Below are positions 8,678 through 16,381 of a DNA stretch of 36,545 bases, piece after piece. Location of the stretch: positions 1 to 36,545 of the forward strand of contig CALGNZ010000072.1 in NCBI GenBank assembly GCA_937957915.1, written 5' to 3'. Every line of letters starts with the position of its first letter. The first letter of the stretch is position 1. Position numbers and translations under genes: made by a program. The notes below the pieces were generated by a model. It was given only the letters and a program-made list of their open reading frames with translations. It made no database searches and was not told where the DNA came from. The stretch is from an uncultured Granulosicoccaceae bacterium (GTDB taxonomy: Bacteria; Pseudomonadota; Gammaproteobacteria; Granulosicoccales; Granulosicoccaceae).

Positions 8678-9721
8678 ATGAATTCTTCAGGCAACGTAAC
8701 CGACACTACCCATCCGGTAGTTCAGGCGCCAATGGCTGGCGTACAAAACAGCACTCTGGCGATTGCTGTTTGTAATTCAGGCGGTCTGGGCTCCCTGCCC
8801 TGTGCAATGCTGACACCAGAGCAGACAGTCGACGAGCTGACAACTCTGACAGCGGCAACCAGCAACCCTTACAACGTTAACTTCTTTTGTCATCAACAGC
8901 CGGTAATCGACGCGCAGCACTACAGCCAATGGTTGAAACTACTTCGACCCTATGTTGCTGAACTGGCGTTTGACTTGCCAGACGAACCACCCGTCGAAGG
9001 CGGTCGCCAGCCATTCAGCCATGCGATGGCAGACTCGATAGAATCCTTTAAACCACCGGTAATCAGCTTTCACTTCGGACTGCCCGAAAAAGACCTGATC
9101 AAGCGCGTGAAAAGCTGGGGTTCAAGCATATGGTCGTCGGCGACAACCGTCGACGAGGCGAAATGGCTAGCTGCAAACGGTGCTGACGTCATTATTGCGC
9201 AAGGTTATGAAGCCGGTGGTCATCGGGGCATGTTTCTAACCGACGATCTGACCACTCAGTCAGGCACCATGGCTCTGTTGCCACAGATCGTACACTCGGT
9301 TGATATACCGGTAATAGCTGCCGGTGGCATCGCATCAGCGCAATCCGCTGAAGCTGCAATATTACTGGGCGCCGCTGCCACGCAAAGTGGCACTTGTTAT
9401 CTGCGCTGTGACGAGGCGAACACCAGTGATCTGCATCGAATGGCGCTTAAGGATGCGGCACAATACCAGCACACAGCAGTTACCAATGTCTTCACTGGCA
9501 GACCCGCTCGCGGCATTGTGAATCGGCTGATCAGAGAGATTGGACCGATCGCCGCGCACGCCCCCGCATTTCCACTGGCCTCATTGGCGGTTACTACATT
9601 GCGCGCGAAGGCTGAAGCCCAGGGCAGTACTGATTTTAGTCCGCTGTGGTGCGGTCAAAACGCCAGCGGGTGCGAAGATGTATCAGCAGCAACGATGACA
9701 CAACGGCTGGCAGGCGTTTAG
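8678..9721 (+). CDS. Nitronate monooxygenase (2-nitropropane dioxygenase family)
   Basis: The 347-residue protein fits FMN-dependent TIM-barrel nitronate monooxygenases: an N-terminal QAPMAGV (16-22), the NSGGLGSLPCAML loop (33-45), IIAQGYEAGGHRG with the catalytic-type His182, and VIAAGGIASAQSAEAAILLGA for phosphate binding. These enzymes oxidise alkyl nitronates and related toxins, using O2. A strong Shine-Dalgarno AGGAGG lies at 8662-8667, 10 nt before the ATG. The gene converges on the ATP sulfurylase gene with a REP-containing spacer between. The physiological substrate cannot be told from sequence; some family members are enoyl reductases or quinone reductases. Confidence 0.82.
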   Translation: MNSSGNVTDTTHPVVQAPMAGVQNSTLAIAVCNSGGLGSLPCAMLTPEQTVDELTTLTAATSNPYNVNFFCHQQPVIDAQHYSQWLKLLRPYVAELAFDLPDEPPVEGGRQPFSHAMADSIESFKPPVISFHFGLPEKDLIKRVKSWGSSIWSSATTVDEAKWLAANGADVIIAQGYEAGGHRGMFLTDDLTTQSGTMALLPQIVHSVDIPVIAAGGIASAQSAEAAILLGAAATQSGTCYLRCDEANTSDLHRMALKDAAQYQHTAVTNVFTGRPARGIVNRLIREIGPIAAHAPAFPLASLAVTTLRAKAEAQGSTDFSPLWCGQNASGCEDVSAATMTQRLAGV

Positions 9722-9799
9722 GCTCGATCACATATTGACGGGGTTGTTGCAAGGGCTTTGTGCAGCGCTTTGACGTTGCTGACGGCATCGTCTGTTTCA

Positions 9800-9983
9800 T
9801 TGCGGGAGAACAACTCCGTTGCGCGAACTGTTCTACTATGCCGCGTGAGTCTGCGCATTGGAAATTTCCACATACGACATGTTCGCGGATCGGAGATCTG
9901 CTCCCACAACGTTTCGTGTTATGCCACTGACGCTCTGCGTGCACACCGCATCCATGTTGGGAGAACAACTCCATTGTGCGAAC
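9800..9983. repeat. Partly decayed REP cluster (three elements) between convergent genes
   Basis: Three elements of the REP family that dominates 24.3-25.1 kb occur here: a plus-oriented class A element at 9800-9828 (one change in the GTGGGAG head), a minus-oriented class B element at 9881-9910 (intact), and a degraded class A element near 9954-9983 whose stem reads CAAC-TCC-ATTG. The sequence between them also resembles the spacers of the large array, so this is a related, older copy. Open frames that cross it on both strands are translations of the repeat, not genes. Confidence 0.85.
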
Positions 9984-10059
9984 TGTTGTACGTGTCTGTG
10001 CAAGTCGTGCCACTACATGATGTTCCACATACAGCCTGGCGACAGACAATGGGTATCCA

Positions 10060-10081
10060 CGGTAGCCAACACCGGCTACCG
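10060..10081. terminator. Hairpin between convergent genes, possible terminator
   Basis: A perfect 8-bp stem CGGTAGCC / GGCTACCG encloses a 6-nt loop. It lies 23 bp beyond the stop codon of the sulfurylase gene. No T-run follows on either strand, so it may only stabilise transcript ends. Confidence 0.45.
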
Positions 10082-10104
10082 CGTCGTTATTGTCGGGCTT
10101 TAAT

Positions 10105-11817
10105 CTAGACTATGTAACCCATGCTCTCAAGCTTAAGCAACACTCTATGCGCTGCCAGATCAGGTGTCAGCTCTTCTGTATCGATATAGACTTCGGGAGT
10201 TTCCGGCGCCTCGTAAGGATCACTGATACCGGTAAATTCTTTAATCTTTCCTTCGCGCGCGAGTTTGTATAAACCTTTGCGATCACGCCGTTCACACTCT
10301 TCAACCGACGTTGCAACATGCACTTCGATAAACCCGCCCATCGGTTCAATGAGATCGCGCACAGTTTTACGGGTGCGACTGTAGGGAGCAATCGGTGCGC
10401 AGATCGCTATACCGCGGTTTTTGGTTATCTCACTGGCAACATACCCAATGCGCTGAATATTGAGATCACGATGTTCTTTCGAGAAGGTCAATTCACTCGA
10501 CAGATTTTGACGCACGACATCGCCATCAAGCAACGTTACCGGTCGGCGGCCATCTTCCATTAGCTTCACCATCAATGCATTGGCGATAGTCGACTTACCC
10601 GAGCCGGACAGACCGGTGAAAAACACGGTAAACCCCTGGCGTCCGCGTGGCGGGTAGGCTCTCTGCAGCTCACTGATTACCCGGGGGTAGGAAAACCAGT
10701 CTGGTATATCAAGCCCCTCGGTCAGGCGTCGACGAAATTCAGTACTGGAAATACTTAATACCTTGTCGCTGGCATCGGTCTCATCTTCGGCAACATATTG
10801 CGCTCGATTTTCAACATAGACCATGTTCTTGAACGGCACCATCGCAATATCGAGTTCTTCCTCGTGCTTGCTGAACAGTTCCTGTGCGGCATAGGGTTCG
10901 TAAAAGGGTTTGCCGTCTTTGCCGTCGCCGGCACCGGCATGGTCAGCGCCGACAATCAAGTGCGTGCAGCCATAGTTTTTACGAATGATGGCATGCCAGA
11001 TTGTTTCTCTTGGCCCTGCCATACGCATGGCCAGGTTGACCAGGCTGAGCGCGGTGGTTTGCTCGGGGTATTCATCGAGAATGTGTTCGTAACAGCGCAC
11101 TCGCGTGAAGTGATTAATATCCCCCGGCTTCGATAAACCGACTGTCGGATGTATCAGCAGGTTAGCCTGAACATCTTTGGCAGCACGGAACGTGAGTTCC
11201 TGATGTGCACGATGCAGTGGGTTGTGCGTCTGGAAAGCGACAATCTTGCGCCACCCCAGCTTACGAAAACGACCGCGCAATTCTGCCGGTGTGTCACGCA
11301 TCAATTTAAAATCGTAGTGGATACGTGGCTCGATACCATAAACCCTTCCACCCAGGTACACCGAACCCGCTGTGTTCATCAGGTAGTTAACACCCGGATG
11401 CAATTCATCCTGCGTACCGTATATGCGGTCGGCTTCCATTTTTTTGTCAGGGGTATAGATGTCTTCCACATCCATTGTCGCCAACAACACGCCCTCGGGA
11501 TCCCGCAATGCGATGCGCTTGCCGGCTGTCAGCTCTTTGGCAAATTCATCACTGACATCGAGACAAACCGGCATTGGCCACAGCACGCCACCTGGTAGTC
11601 TCATGTCGCGGCAAATACCCTCGTACTCTGCCTGCGTGTTGAACCCTTCCAGCGGAGAGAACGCACCGTTGGTCAGCATATCCAGATCGCAAAGCTGGCG
11701 CGCTGTCAGACTCCAGACCGGATAATCACCCGCCCTGACCTTTTCTTCTTCGGCTACTGCCTCTGTCAGATAGCAATCCTTTAGTGTGCCGCCGTGTGGC
11801 TCCTTAAATGCCCCCAT
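10105..11817 (-). CDS. Bifunctional sulfate adenylyltransferase / adenylylsulfate kinase (Sat-CysC fusion)
   Basis: The 570-residue protein joins two enzymes that turn sulfate into PAPS. The N-terminal ATP sulfurylase (about 1-385) has the substrate motif QTHNPLHRAH (196-205) and VGADHAG (289-295). The C-terminal APS kinase (about 390-570) has the P-loop GLSGSGKS (402-409), DGDVVRQNLS (431-440) and the RRDRKGLYKLAREG lid. A Shine-Dalgarno AGGA precedes the ATG by 9 nt. It is a single gene, with no CysDN, CysH or sulfotransferase nearby. The product could feed sulfate assimilation or sulfation of glycans or lipids. The active-site residues look intact in both halves. Confidence 0.93.
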   Translation of the reverse strand: MGAFKEPHGGTLKDCYLTEAVAEEEKVRAGDYPVWSLTARQLCDLDMLTNGAFSPLEGFNTQAEYEGICRDMRLPGGVLWPMPVCLDVSDEFAKELTAGKRIALRDPEGVLLATMDVEDIYTPDKKMEADRIYGTQDELHPGVNYLMNTAGSVYLGGRVYGIEPRIHYDFKLMRDTPAELRGRFRKLGWRKIVAFQTHNPLHRAHQELTFRAAKDVQANLLIHPTVGLSKPGDINHFTRVRCYEHILDEYPEQTTALSLVNLAMRMAGPRETIWHAIIRKNYGCTHLIVGADHAGAGDGKDGKPFYEPYAAQELFSKHEEELDIAMVPFKNMVYVENRAQYVAEDETDASDKVLSISSTEFRRRLTEGLDIPDWFSYPRVISELQRAYPPRGRQGFTVFFTGLSGSGKSTIANALMVKLMEDGRRPVTLLDGDVVRQNLSSELTFSKEHRDLNIQRIGYVASEITKNRGIAICAPIAPYSRTRKTVRDLIEPMGGFIEVHVATSVEECERRDRKGLYKLAREGKIKEFTGISDPYEAPETPEVYIDTEELTPDLAAHRVLLKLESMGYIV

Positions 11818-12052
11818 CGGGTAAATCCTCTATCGATTACTTTAACGAAGCGAAATAGCTTACCATTTTAGTGCCCAGAATCAGGTAACTGTTAAAAATC
11901 CAGCGTAAATGAGCCGCAGTTGGTAAACGTTTCACAACACATAAGCCACGCAGTGTTACAAAAATAGCAATTGACGTAATCTGACAGTCCATTGACACTA
12001 CCTACCGGCGCGCCGTTACCCGCTTGTCCAATTCAACCCTCAGGGAATGCCA

Positions 12053-12406
12053 ATGCACCAACACGAAAAAATTAACTATGTCGAATTCCCGTCAGCGGAT
12101 TTCGACGCAACCAAACAGTTTTTTAACACCGTCTTCGGGTGGGAGTTTGTCGACTACGGAGAGGAATATACGGCCTTTTCCAATCAGGGACTTGATGGCG
12201 GTTTTTTCAAATCAAACCTGTCATCAAGCGCTGAAAGCGGCAGCGCTCTGGTCGTGTTTTACAGCGAATCACTGGAAGCGACTGAAAAGAAAATTCAGGC
12301 ATCCGCCGGCAAAGTGACACAGCCAATTTTCAGTTTCCCTGGCGGCAGACGTTTTCATTTTACCGACCCGACCGGCAACGAATTTGCCGTATGGTCCGAT
12401 AAGTAG
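12053..12406 (+). CDS. VOC-superfamily (glyoxalase/bleomycin-resistance-like) protein
   Basis: The 117-residue product shows the VOC fold pattern: HEKINYVEFPSADFDATKQFFNTVFGWEF at the N-terminus and GGRRFHFTDPTGNEFAVW at the C-terminus, both typical of the paired beta-alpha-beta-beta-beta modules. Members range from lyases to binding proteins, so no reaction is claimed. ATG 12053 was chosen over ATG 12047 because the Shine-Dalgarno AGGGA at 12042-12046 abuts the first ATG but has 6 nt of spacing to the second. The gene stands alone, divergent from the sulfurylase gene. Confidence 0.72.
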   Translation: MHQHEKINYVEFPSADFDATKQFFNTVFGWEFVDYGEEYTAFSNQGLDGGFFKSNLSSSAESGSALVVFYSESLEATEKKIQASAGKVTQPIFSFPGGRRFHFTDPTGNEFAVWSDK

Positions 12407-13034
12407 CGATCAACCACCGTACCCGGCGCGCCGACAAAGGTCGGTGTACCCGTGAGTTGACTGCATAGAAATGCCACGCAGCCTGCAATCGATAGCGACG
12501 ACGACTTTTCAGCCGTGCCTTTCCGTTTAGCGCCACTGGCGCTGATCACAATTACCTGTTGTTACAAACACCACACGGCACTCTGGTCTGAGCTTCAGGG
12601 GATTCTTACTCAGCCACAGTAATGCAAAGCTACCTATATAGCATTGCTGCCATGTGCCCTGTCTGTTTCTAATATTCGTCACTCGACTCGCATCGATTCA
12701 TCAACAAGCAGCCTGCACAGTCGCTACGGGTCACCGAAACAACGTTACATTGTGACATTCAACGCCCCGCTTCGCGCAATTTGGCAAACCCGCTAAATCA
12801 CCAGTTTAGTTAACGCTCTTTACGCCGATCCCCTATTAAAGATTGTAAGCACGTGAACCGGTAGAGACTCGTATTGGCAACGTTATGCCACTGACCCTCG
12901 CTAAGGTGATCTGCCACAACAGACAGCTCTGGCGGAGACCTCTGTGTGTGGCTTATTGCGCCGGTCCATACAACTCGCAGATCCTTCCTGACCGAACAAC
13001 ATCGGCAACTGGGATCAAGCCAAACGGAGACGGC
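12407..13034. other. Intergenic region with a weak promoter candidate and a small palindrome
   Basis: No gene is supported in these 628 bp. A 15-nt palindrome AGCGCCA-C-TGGCGCT lies at 12529-12543; it could be a binding site or a short hairpin. A possible sigma-70 promoter for the downstream outer-membrane gene is TTAACG at 12810-12815 and TATTAA at 12834-12839 with an 18-bp spacer. Short frames on both strands have no protein-like features. Confidence 0.35.
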
Positions 13035-14354
13035 GTGAATAAAAAACTCCTGGTAGCACTGTTAGTTTCGACTGGTCCTGCACTTGCAGGCACGGCCGGC
13101 GTTAATTCCGGCTCAAGCATGACAACCGGCCCCTCTTCAAGTCCGTTATCGTTAGAGGCATCCACTCATAACCCGGCGATGACATCGCTGGTGGTTCCGG
13201 ATAAACAACGCTGGCGTATTTCGTATCTGCCGAGCCTCGGGTTTAATACTGAACTCGGAGACGTAAACAACTTCTCTGATGATCTGGAAGAGTTGATCGA
13301 TATTGTTGACGACCCGACCTCTACCCAGGATCCGGTGGGTGAAGTGCTTAACCGCTTCAATACCACACTGGAGGAGATGGGAGACTCTGGTTACCTGAAA
13401 GGCTCGTTGTCTTTCGGTTTACCAATCCTGCCCCTGGTACACAAGACTGACTACAATGATGCATCTATTGGCGTCAGCGCCGGTGTTCTGGCCCAGTTCG
13501 GCGTTCAGGTACTCGATAGCGAACTGACATTTGACGATCAGAATGGCACCTTCTCTACCGCCACTTCGCTGTATCTTAAGAGTGGTATCGAAAAGTCAGT
13601 AACCCTGACGTATAGCCAGCCAATAATGGACACGCCGGCGCTTGAATTCGCCAACCGCGGCAAGCTCTATGGCGGCATGTCAGCTCGACTGATCTCGATG
13701 GAGCTGAGCAAACAGGTATCCCCGGTACAGCAACTCGACGGTGAAGAAGTCAGCAGCATCATCACTGATGAGTACGACAGCAACCTCGAACAAAGTACTA
13801 ATATCGCATTCAGTGCCGGGGTAGTGTGGGATGTGGGTCGGTATCGAGTGGGCTTTACATTCGAGAATATCAACTCACCGTCATTCAGCTACGGCACCAT
13901 CGGTACCGACTGTGCCAGCCGTGCAGAAAATACACCTTCGCGCTCAAGCTGTGAAGCAGCCGCACAGTTTATTCAGCAGGATGGCCGAATCAAAGCTCGC
14001 GAAACTCACACCATGCACGCACGCACACGCATCGATGGCCTTTTCCACTTAACCAACAAGTGGAGCGCCTCCGGCGCCCTCGATCTGGCCGCATACGACG
14101 ATATCGTTGGCTTTGAGAACCAGTGGCTGCACCTTGCCACCATGTACGAATTTGACAACAACATCATGCCATCACTCAGACTTGGCCTGCAGAGTAATCT
14201 GGCCGGAACGCAATTGTCGAGCCTCACCGTTGGCATGTCGTTGTTTAAATACTTTTCTCTCGATCTTGAATACGGACTGGATAGCACATCGATCGATGGA
14301 AGCTCCGCGCCGCGAAGATTCGGTATTGCACTGGGTGTGGAAGAGCGTTTCTGA
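13035..14354 (+). CDS. TraF-like outer-membrane beta-barrel protein (TraF_2 family)
   Basis: From GTG 13035 the product has 439 residues and begins NKKLLVALLVSTGPALAG, a clear Sec signal peptide; GGAG at 13026-13029 serves as Shine-Dalgarno. The open frame to 12885 lacks these features. The mature protein has alternating amphipathic strands, ends in FGIALGVEERF with a terminal Phe typical of outer-membrane barrels, and has the phrase SLEASTHNPAMTSLV near its start, seen in chromosomal proteins annotated as conjugal transfer TraF. No conjugation genes are nearby, so that name says little about function. It precedes a lipoprotein gene by 46 bp, suggesting a two-gene envelope unit. Confidence 0.65.
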   Translation: MNKKLLVALLVSTGPALAGTAGVNSGSSMTTGPSSSPLSLEASTHNPAMTSLVVPDKQRWRISYLPSLGFNTELGDVNNFSDDLEELIDIVDDPTSTQDPVGEVLNRFNTTLEEMGDSGYLKGSLSFGLPILPLVHKTDYNDASIGVSAGVLAQFGVQVLDSELTFDDQNGTFSTATSLYLKSGIEKSVTLTYSQPIMDTPALEFANRGKLYGGMSARLISMELSKQVSPVQQLDGEEVSSIITDEYDSNLEQSTNIAFSAGVVWDVGRYRVGFTFENINSPSFSYGTIGTDCASRAENTPSRSSCEAAAQFIQQDGRIKARETHTMHARTRIDGLFHLTNKWSASGALDLAAYDDIVGFENQWLHLATMYEFDNNIMPSLRLGLQSNLAGTQLSSLTVGMSLFKYFSLDLEYGLDSTSIDGSSAPRRFGIALGVEERF

Positions 14355-14400
14355 CACGCCTCAACACCCAACTAAATATCAACACTACCGGAACCTAGAG

Positions 14401-16146
14401 ATGACTAAACACTACACCAAAGCGACACCACTCGCGGGCGTATGCCACGCCCCGAAAAGAACCCTGCTGTCTGTATGCCTGTCAGCAGCACTGCTGACCG
14501 CCTGTGGCGGCACCGGACAAGACAACGGCAGCCCATCGTCAATTAAACAGGAATTCAGCGGTGCTGTGCTGGACGGATACCTGGCTCGCGCCACGGTATT
14601 TCTTGACTCCAACAACAACGGTACACGCGACGCGTGGGAAGCCTATGCTTTTACCGATAACGAAGGGTTTTACTCTTTCAACTCTAACACCAACACAGAC
14701 TACTGTGCAGACACCGCAACACCACAGGAACAACAATACTGCCTGGTTAGCAGAACCAGCCACACCAATGTGGTTGTTCGAGTTGACGGCGGCTATGACG
14801 TGCTTACCGGTGAACCTTTCCTCGGTCAAATGACACGGCGTGTAAACGCAAATGACCAGAGCCTGCCCACAGACTCACTGATTTCACCGCTCACATCAGT
14901 ACTGACCAGCGCACTGACAGACGAGCAAACAGCGACAATGTTAAACGCCCTGGGCCTGCAACCTGGTGATCTGGACACCGACTACCTGAACAGCGACGGC
15001 AGCGGATCAATTGATGCAGCACTGCTGAACAAGGCACTCACCATTCACAAGGCAGTGACTGTATTAGCGGACCGACTAACAGACACCTACGATGAAATCG
15101 GTGAAAACTTCGGTACTCCGAATGATGCAAGTGCAGCAGTGTACAGCGCACTGGCAGACAGCATTGCCAGTATTGGCACGCTGGATGGCGCCCTGCAACC
15201 GAATGCGCTCTACCAGATTCTGGATACCGCAGAAGAAGAACTGAAAGCTGTATATAAGCGTAAGGATCTGACATTGCCCGCAGACATGGGTGATGCAGTG
15301 AACCCGCAAAGCTTTCAGCGCATCGCTGATATCGTAAGTGATATTGCGCCTGTTGTTGACGCCCTGATCAACGACACTGATGCATCGGCCACTATCGACA
15401 ACATCGCCGGCCGTGCCCGTGCGCTGGAGTCACTTGTTATCAAAGCGGTCAACGAGTCAGAGGTGAATGATGCGACAATCGAAAACGCTGTTGAATTCTT
15501 CACCAATAACAGCAACGAGCCGCTGCTCGGCGCACTAATAGACAGCCTCGACGCCGACACAGCGGATTTGGGAACGTTGTCTACCAATGACTTTAGTGGC
15601 ACGGACTTCGACTCTGTGCTGGAAATTGCAGCATCGTCCAGCATTCCAGCCAACGCGCTTCCAATCACCCGTGTTGGCGGTACCACCCTGCGTCTGTCTG
15701 ACCTGTTCCTTGGCAGCGCACCGGCAAAGCTGGATGATAGCGAGGTAGAGTTCTACTTTGAGGGCCAGGCTGAAGATACCAACGGCTCTTTTACCGCCTG
15801 CGTAAAAGTGATAGATGATGCCAACGAAGACGGCACACTGGGTGACGGCAACACGCGCGGTGATGTAGCAGATGGTTTCTGGAGCATACTGCCCAGCCCG
15901 GGTCTGGGCGACGACGACACCTACAACCTGGTGATGACTATCAACTTTCTAGGGGCAACCTATCAGGGGATCGTCAAGGCCGGTGGTGTCGAAAACATCG
16001 GCGGCATCGATTATCAGGCAATGCGCTTCGATAACGACGGCAAACTTGAAACCTGGTACACGCAAACCGGCTTTGTCGAGGGCGGCACAGCGCCTGCAGA
16101 CAGTGCCGACTGTGAAGCACGGTTGCCATCAAGAGTGGGTATCTGA
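14401..16146 (+). CDS. Large lipoprotein with calcium-binding (EF-hand/dockerin-like) loops
   Basis: The 581-residue protein starts at ATG 14401, with a hydrophobic segment ending LLTACGG (lipobox) near residue 38. Residues 69-80 read DSNNNGTRDAWE, a textbook EF-hand/dockerin calcium loop. A second loop-like piece is NSDGSGSIDAAL and a third is DDANEDGTLGDG near residue 475. The region after the first loop, AYAFTDNEGFYSF, resembles SdrD-B/carboxypeptidase-regulatory Ig folds. The middle is helical and rich in Ala, Asp and Leu with no recognised domain. The open frame extends upstream to 14107 inside the previous gene, but the signal peptide fixes the start. It probably works with the upstream outer-membrane protein. 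Confidence 0.7.
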   Translation: MTKHYTKATPLAGVCHAPKRTLLSVCLSAALLTACGGTGQDNGSPSSIKQEFSGAVLDGYLARATVFLDSNNNGTRDAWEAYAFTDNEGFYSFNSNTNTDYCADTATPQEQQYCLVSRTSHTNVVVRVDGGYDVLTGEPFLGQMTRRVNANDQSLPTDSLISPLTSVLTSALTDEQTATMLNALGLQPGDLDTDYLNSDGSGSIDAALLNKALTIHKAVTVLADRLTDTYDEIGENFGTPNDASAAVYSALADSIASIGTLDGALQPNALYQILDTAEEELKAVYKRKDLTLPADMGDAVNPQSFQRIADIVSDIAPVVDALINDTDASATIDNIAGRARALESLVIKAVNESEVNDATIENAVEFFTNNSNEPLLGALIDSLDADTADLGTLSTNDFSGTDFDSVLEIAASSSIPANALPITRVGGTTLRLSDLFLGSAPAKLDDSEVEFYFEGQAEDTNGSFTACVKVIDDANEDGTLGDGNTRGDVADGFWSILPSPGLGDDDTYNLVMTINFLGATYQGIVKAGGVENIGGIDYQAMRFDNDGKLETWYTQTGFVEGGTAPADSADCEARLPSRVGI

Positions 16147-16159
16147 TATCCGGCTGGCT

Positions 16160-16184
16160 GTAGAAGGGCTCAATGCCCTTCTAC
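16160..16184 (+). terminator. Strong hairpin after the calcium-loop lipoprotein
   Basis: A perfect 10-bp stem GTAGAAGGGC / GCCCTTCTAC with loop TCAAT starts 14 bp after the stop codon. No long T-run follows, but the stem is strong enough to end or protect the transcript. Confidence 0.6.
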
Positions 16185-16245
16185 CCGGCCGGCGGTAACC
16201 TGACTGATGGTGATCAACACTAGTTTACGCATTTAAGTGACAGGC

Positions 16246-16323
16246 GGTGGATGCGCAGGCTTATCCACCCTACACTCGAACAACGCCTTATCAGCGTAGG
16301 GCGGATAAGCTTGCGCATCCACC
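16246..16323. repeat. REP-like 28-nt inverted repeat between convergent genes
   Basis: Two 28-nt arms (16246-16273 and 16296-16323) are inverted copies with two differences, separated by 22 nt. The left arm is itself a hairpin, GGTGGAT ... ATCCACC, with a 10-nt GC-rich loop. Elements with this GGTGGATGCGC...CACCCTAC pattern are common dispersed palindromes in gammaproteobacteria. It sits between a convergent pair and may act as a bidirectional terminator. It differs from the REP family at 24.3-25.1 kb. Confidence 0.8.
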
Positions 16324-16381
16324 GACTATCTAATAACAACCTGCAAATCAACACACAGCGCAATGTGATCATTATGCAAAG

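Noticed and set aside
9636..10108. Plus- and minus-strand frames of 63-137 codons after the nitronate monooxygenase
   Set aside because: They read through REP elements or antisense to the enzyme and show the same repeat-derived phrases.
12885..13034. Extension of the TraF-like protein to ATG 12885
   Set aside because: The extra 50 residues would bury a clear signal peptide; GTG 13035 with GGAG upstream fits better.
13035..14354. Conjugation (type IV secretion) locus suggested by TraF similarity
   Set aside because: No other transfer gene, relaxase or origin is present; the protein looks like a chromosomal outer-membrane barrel.
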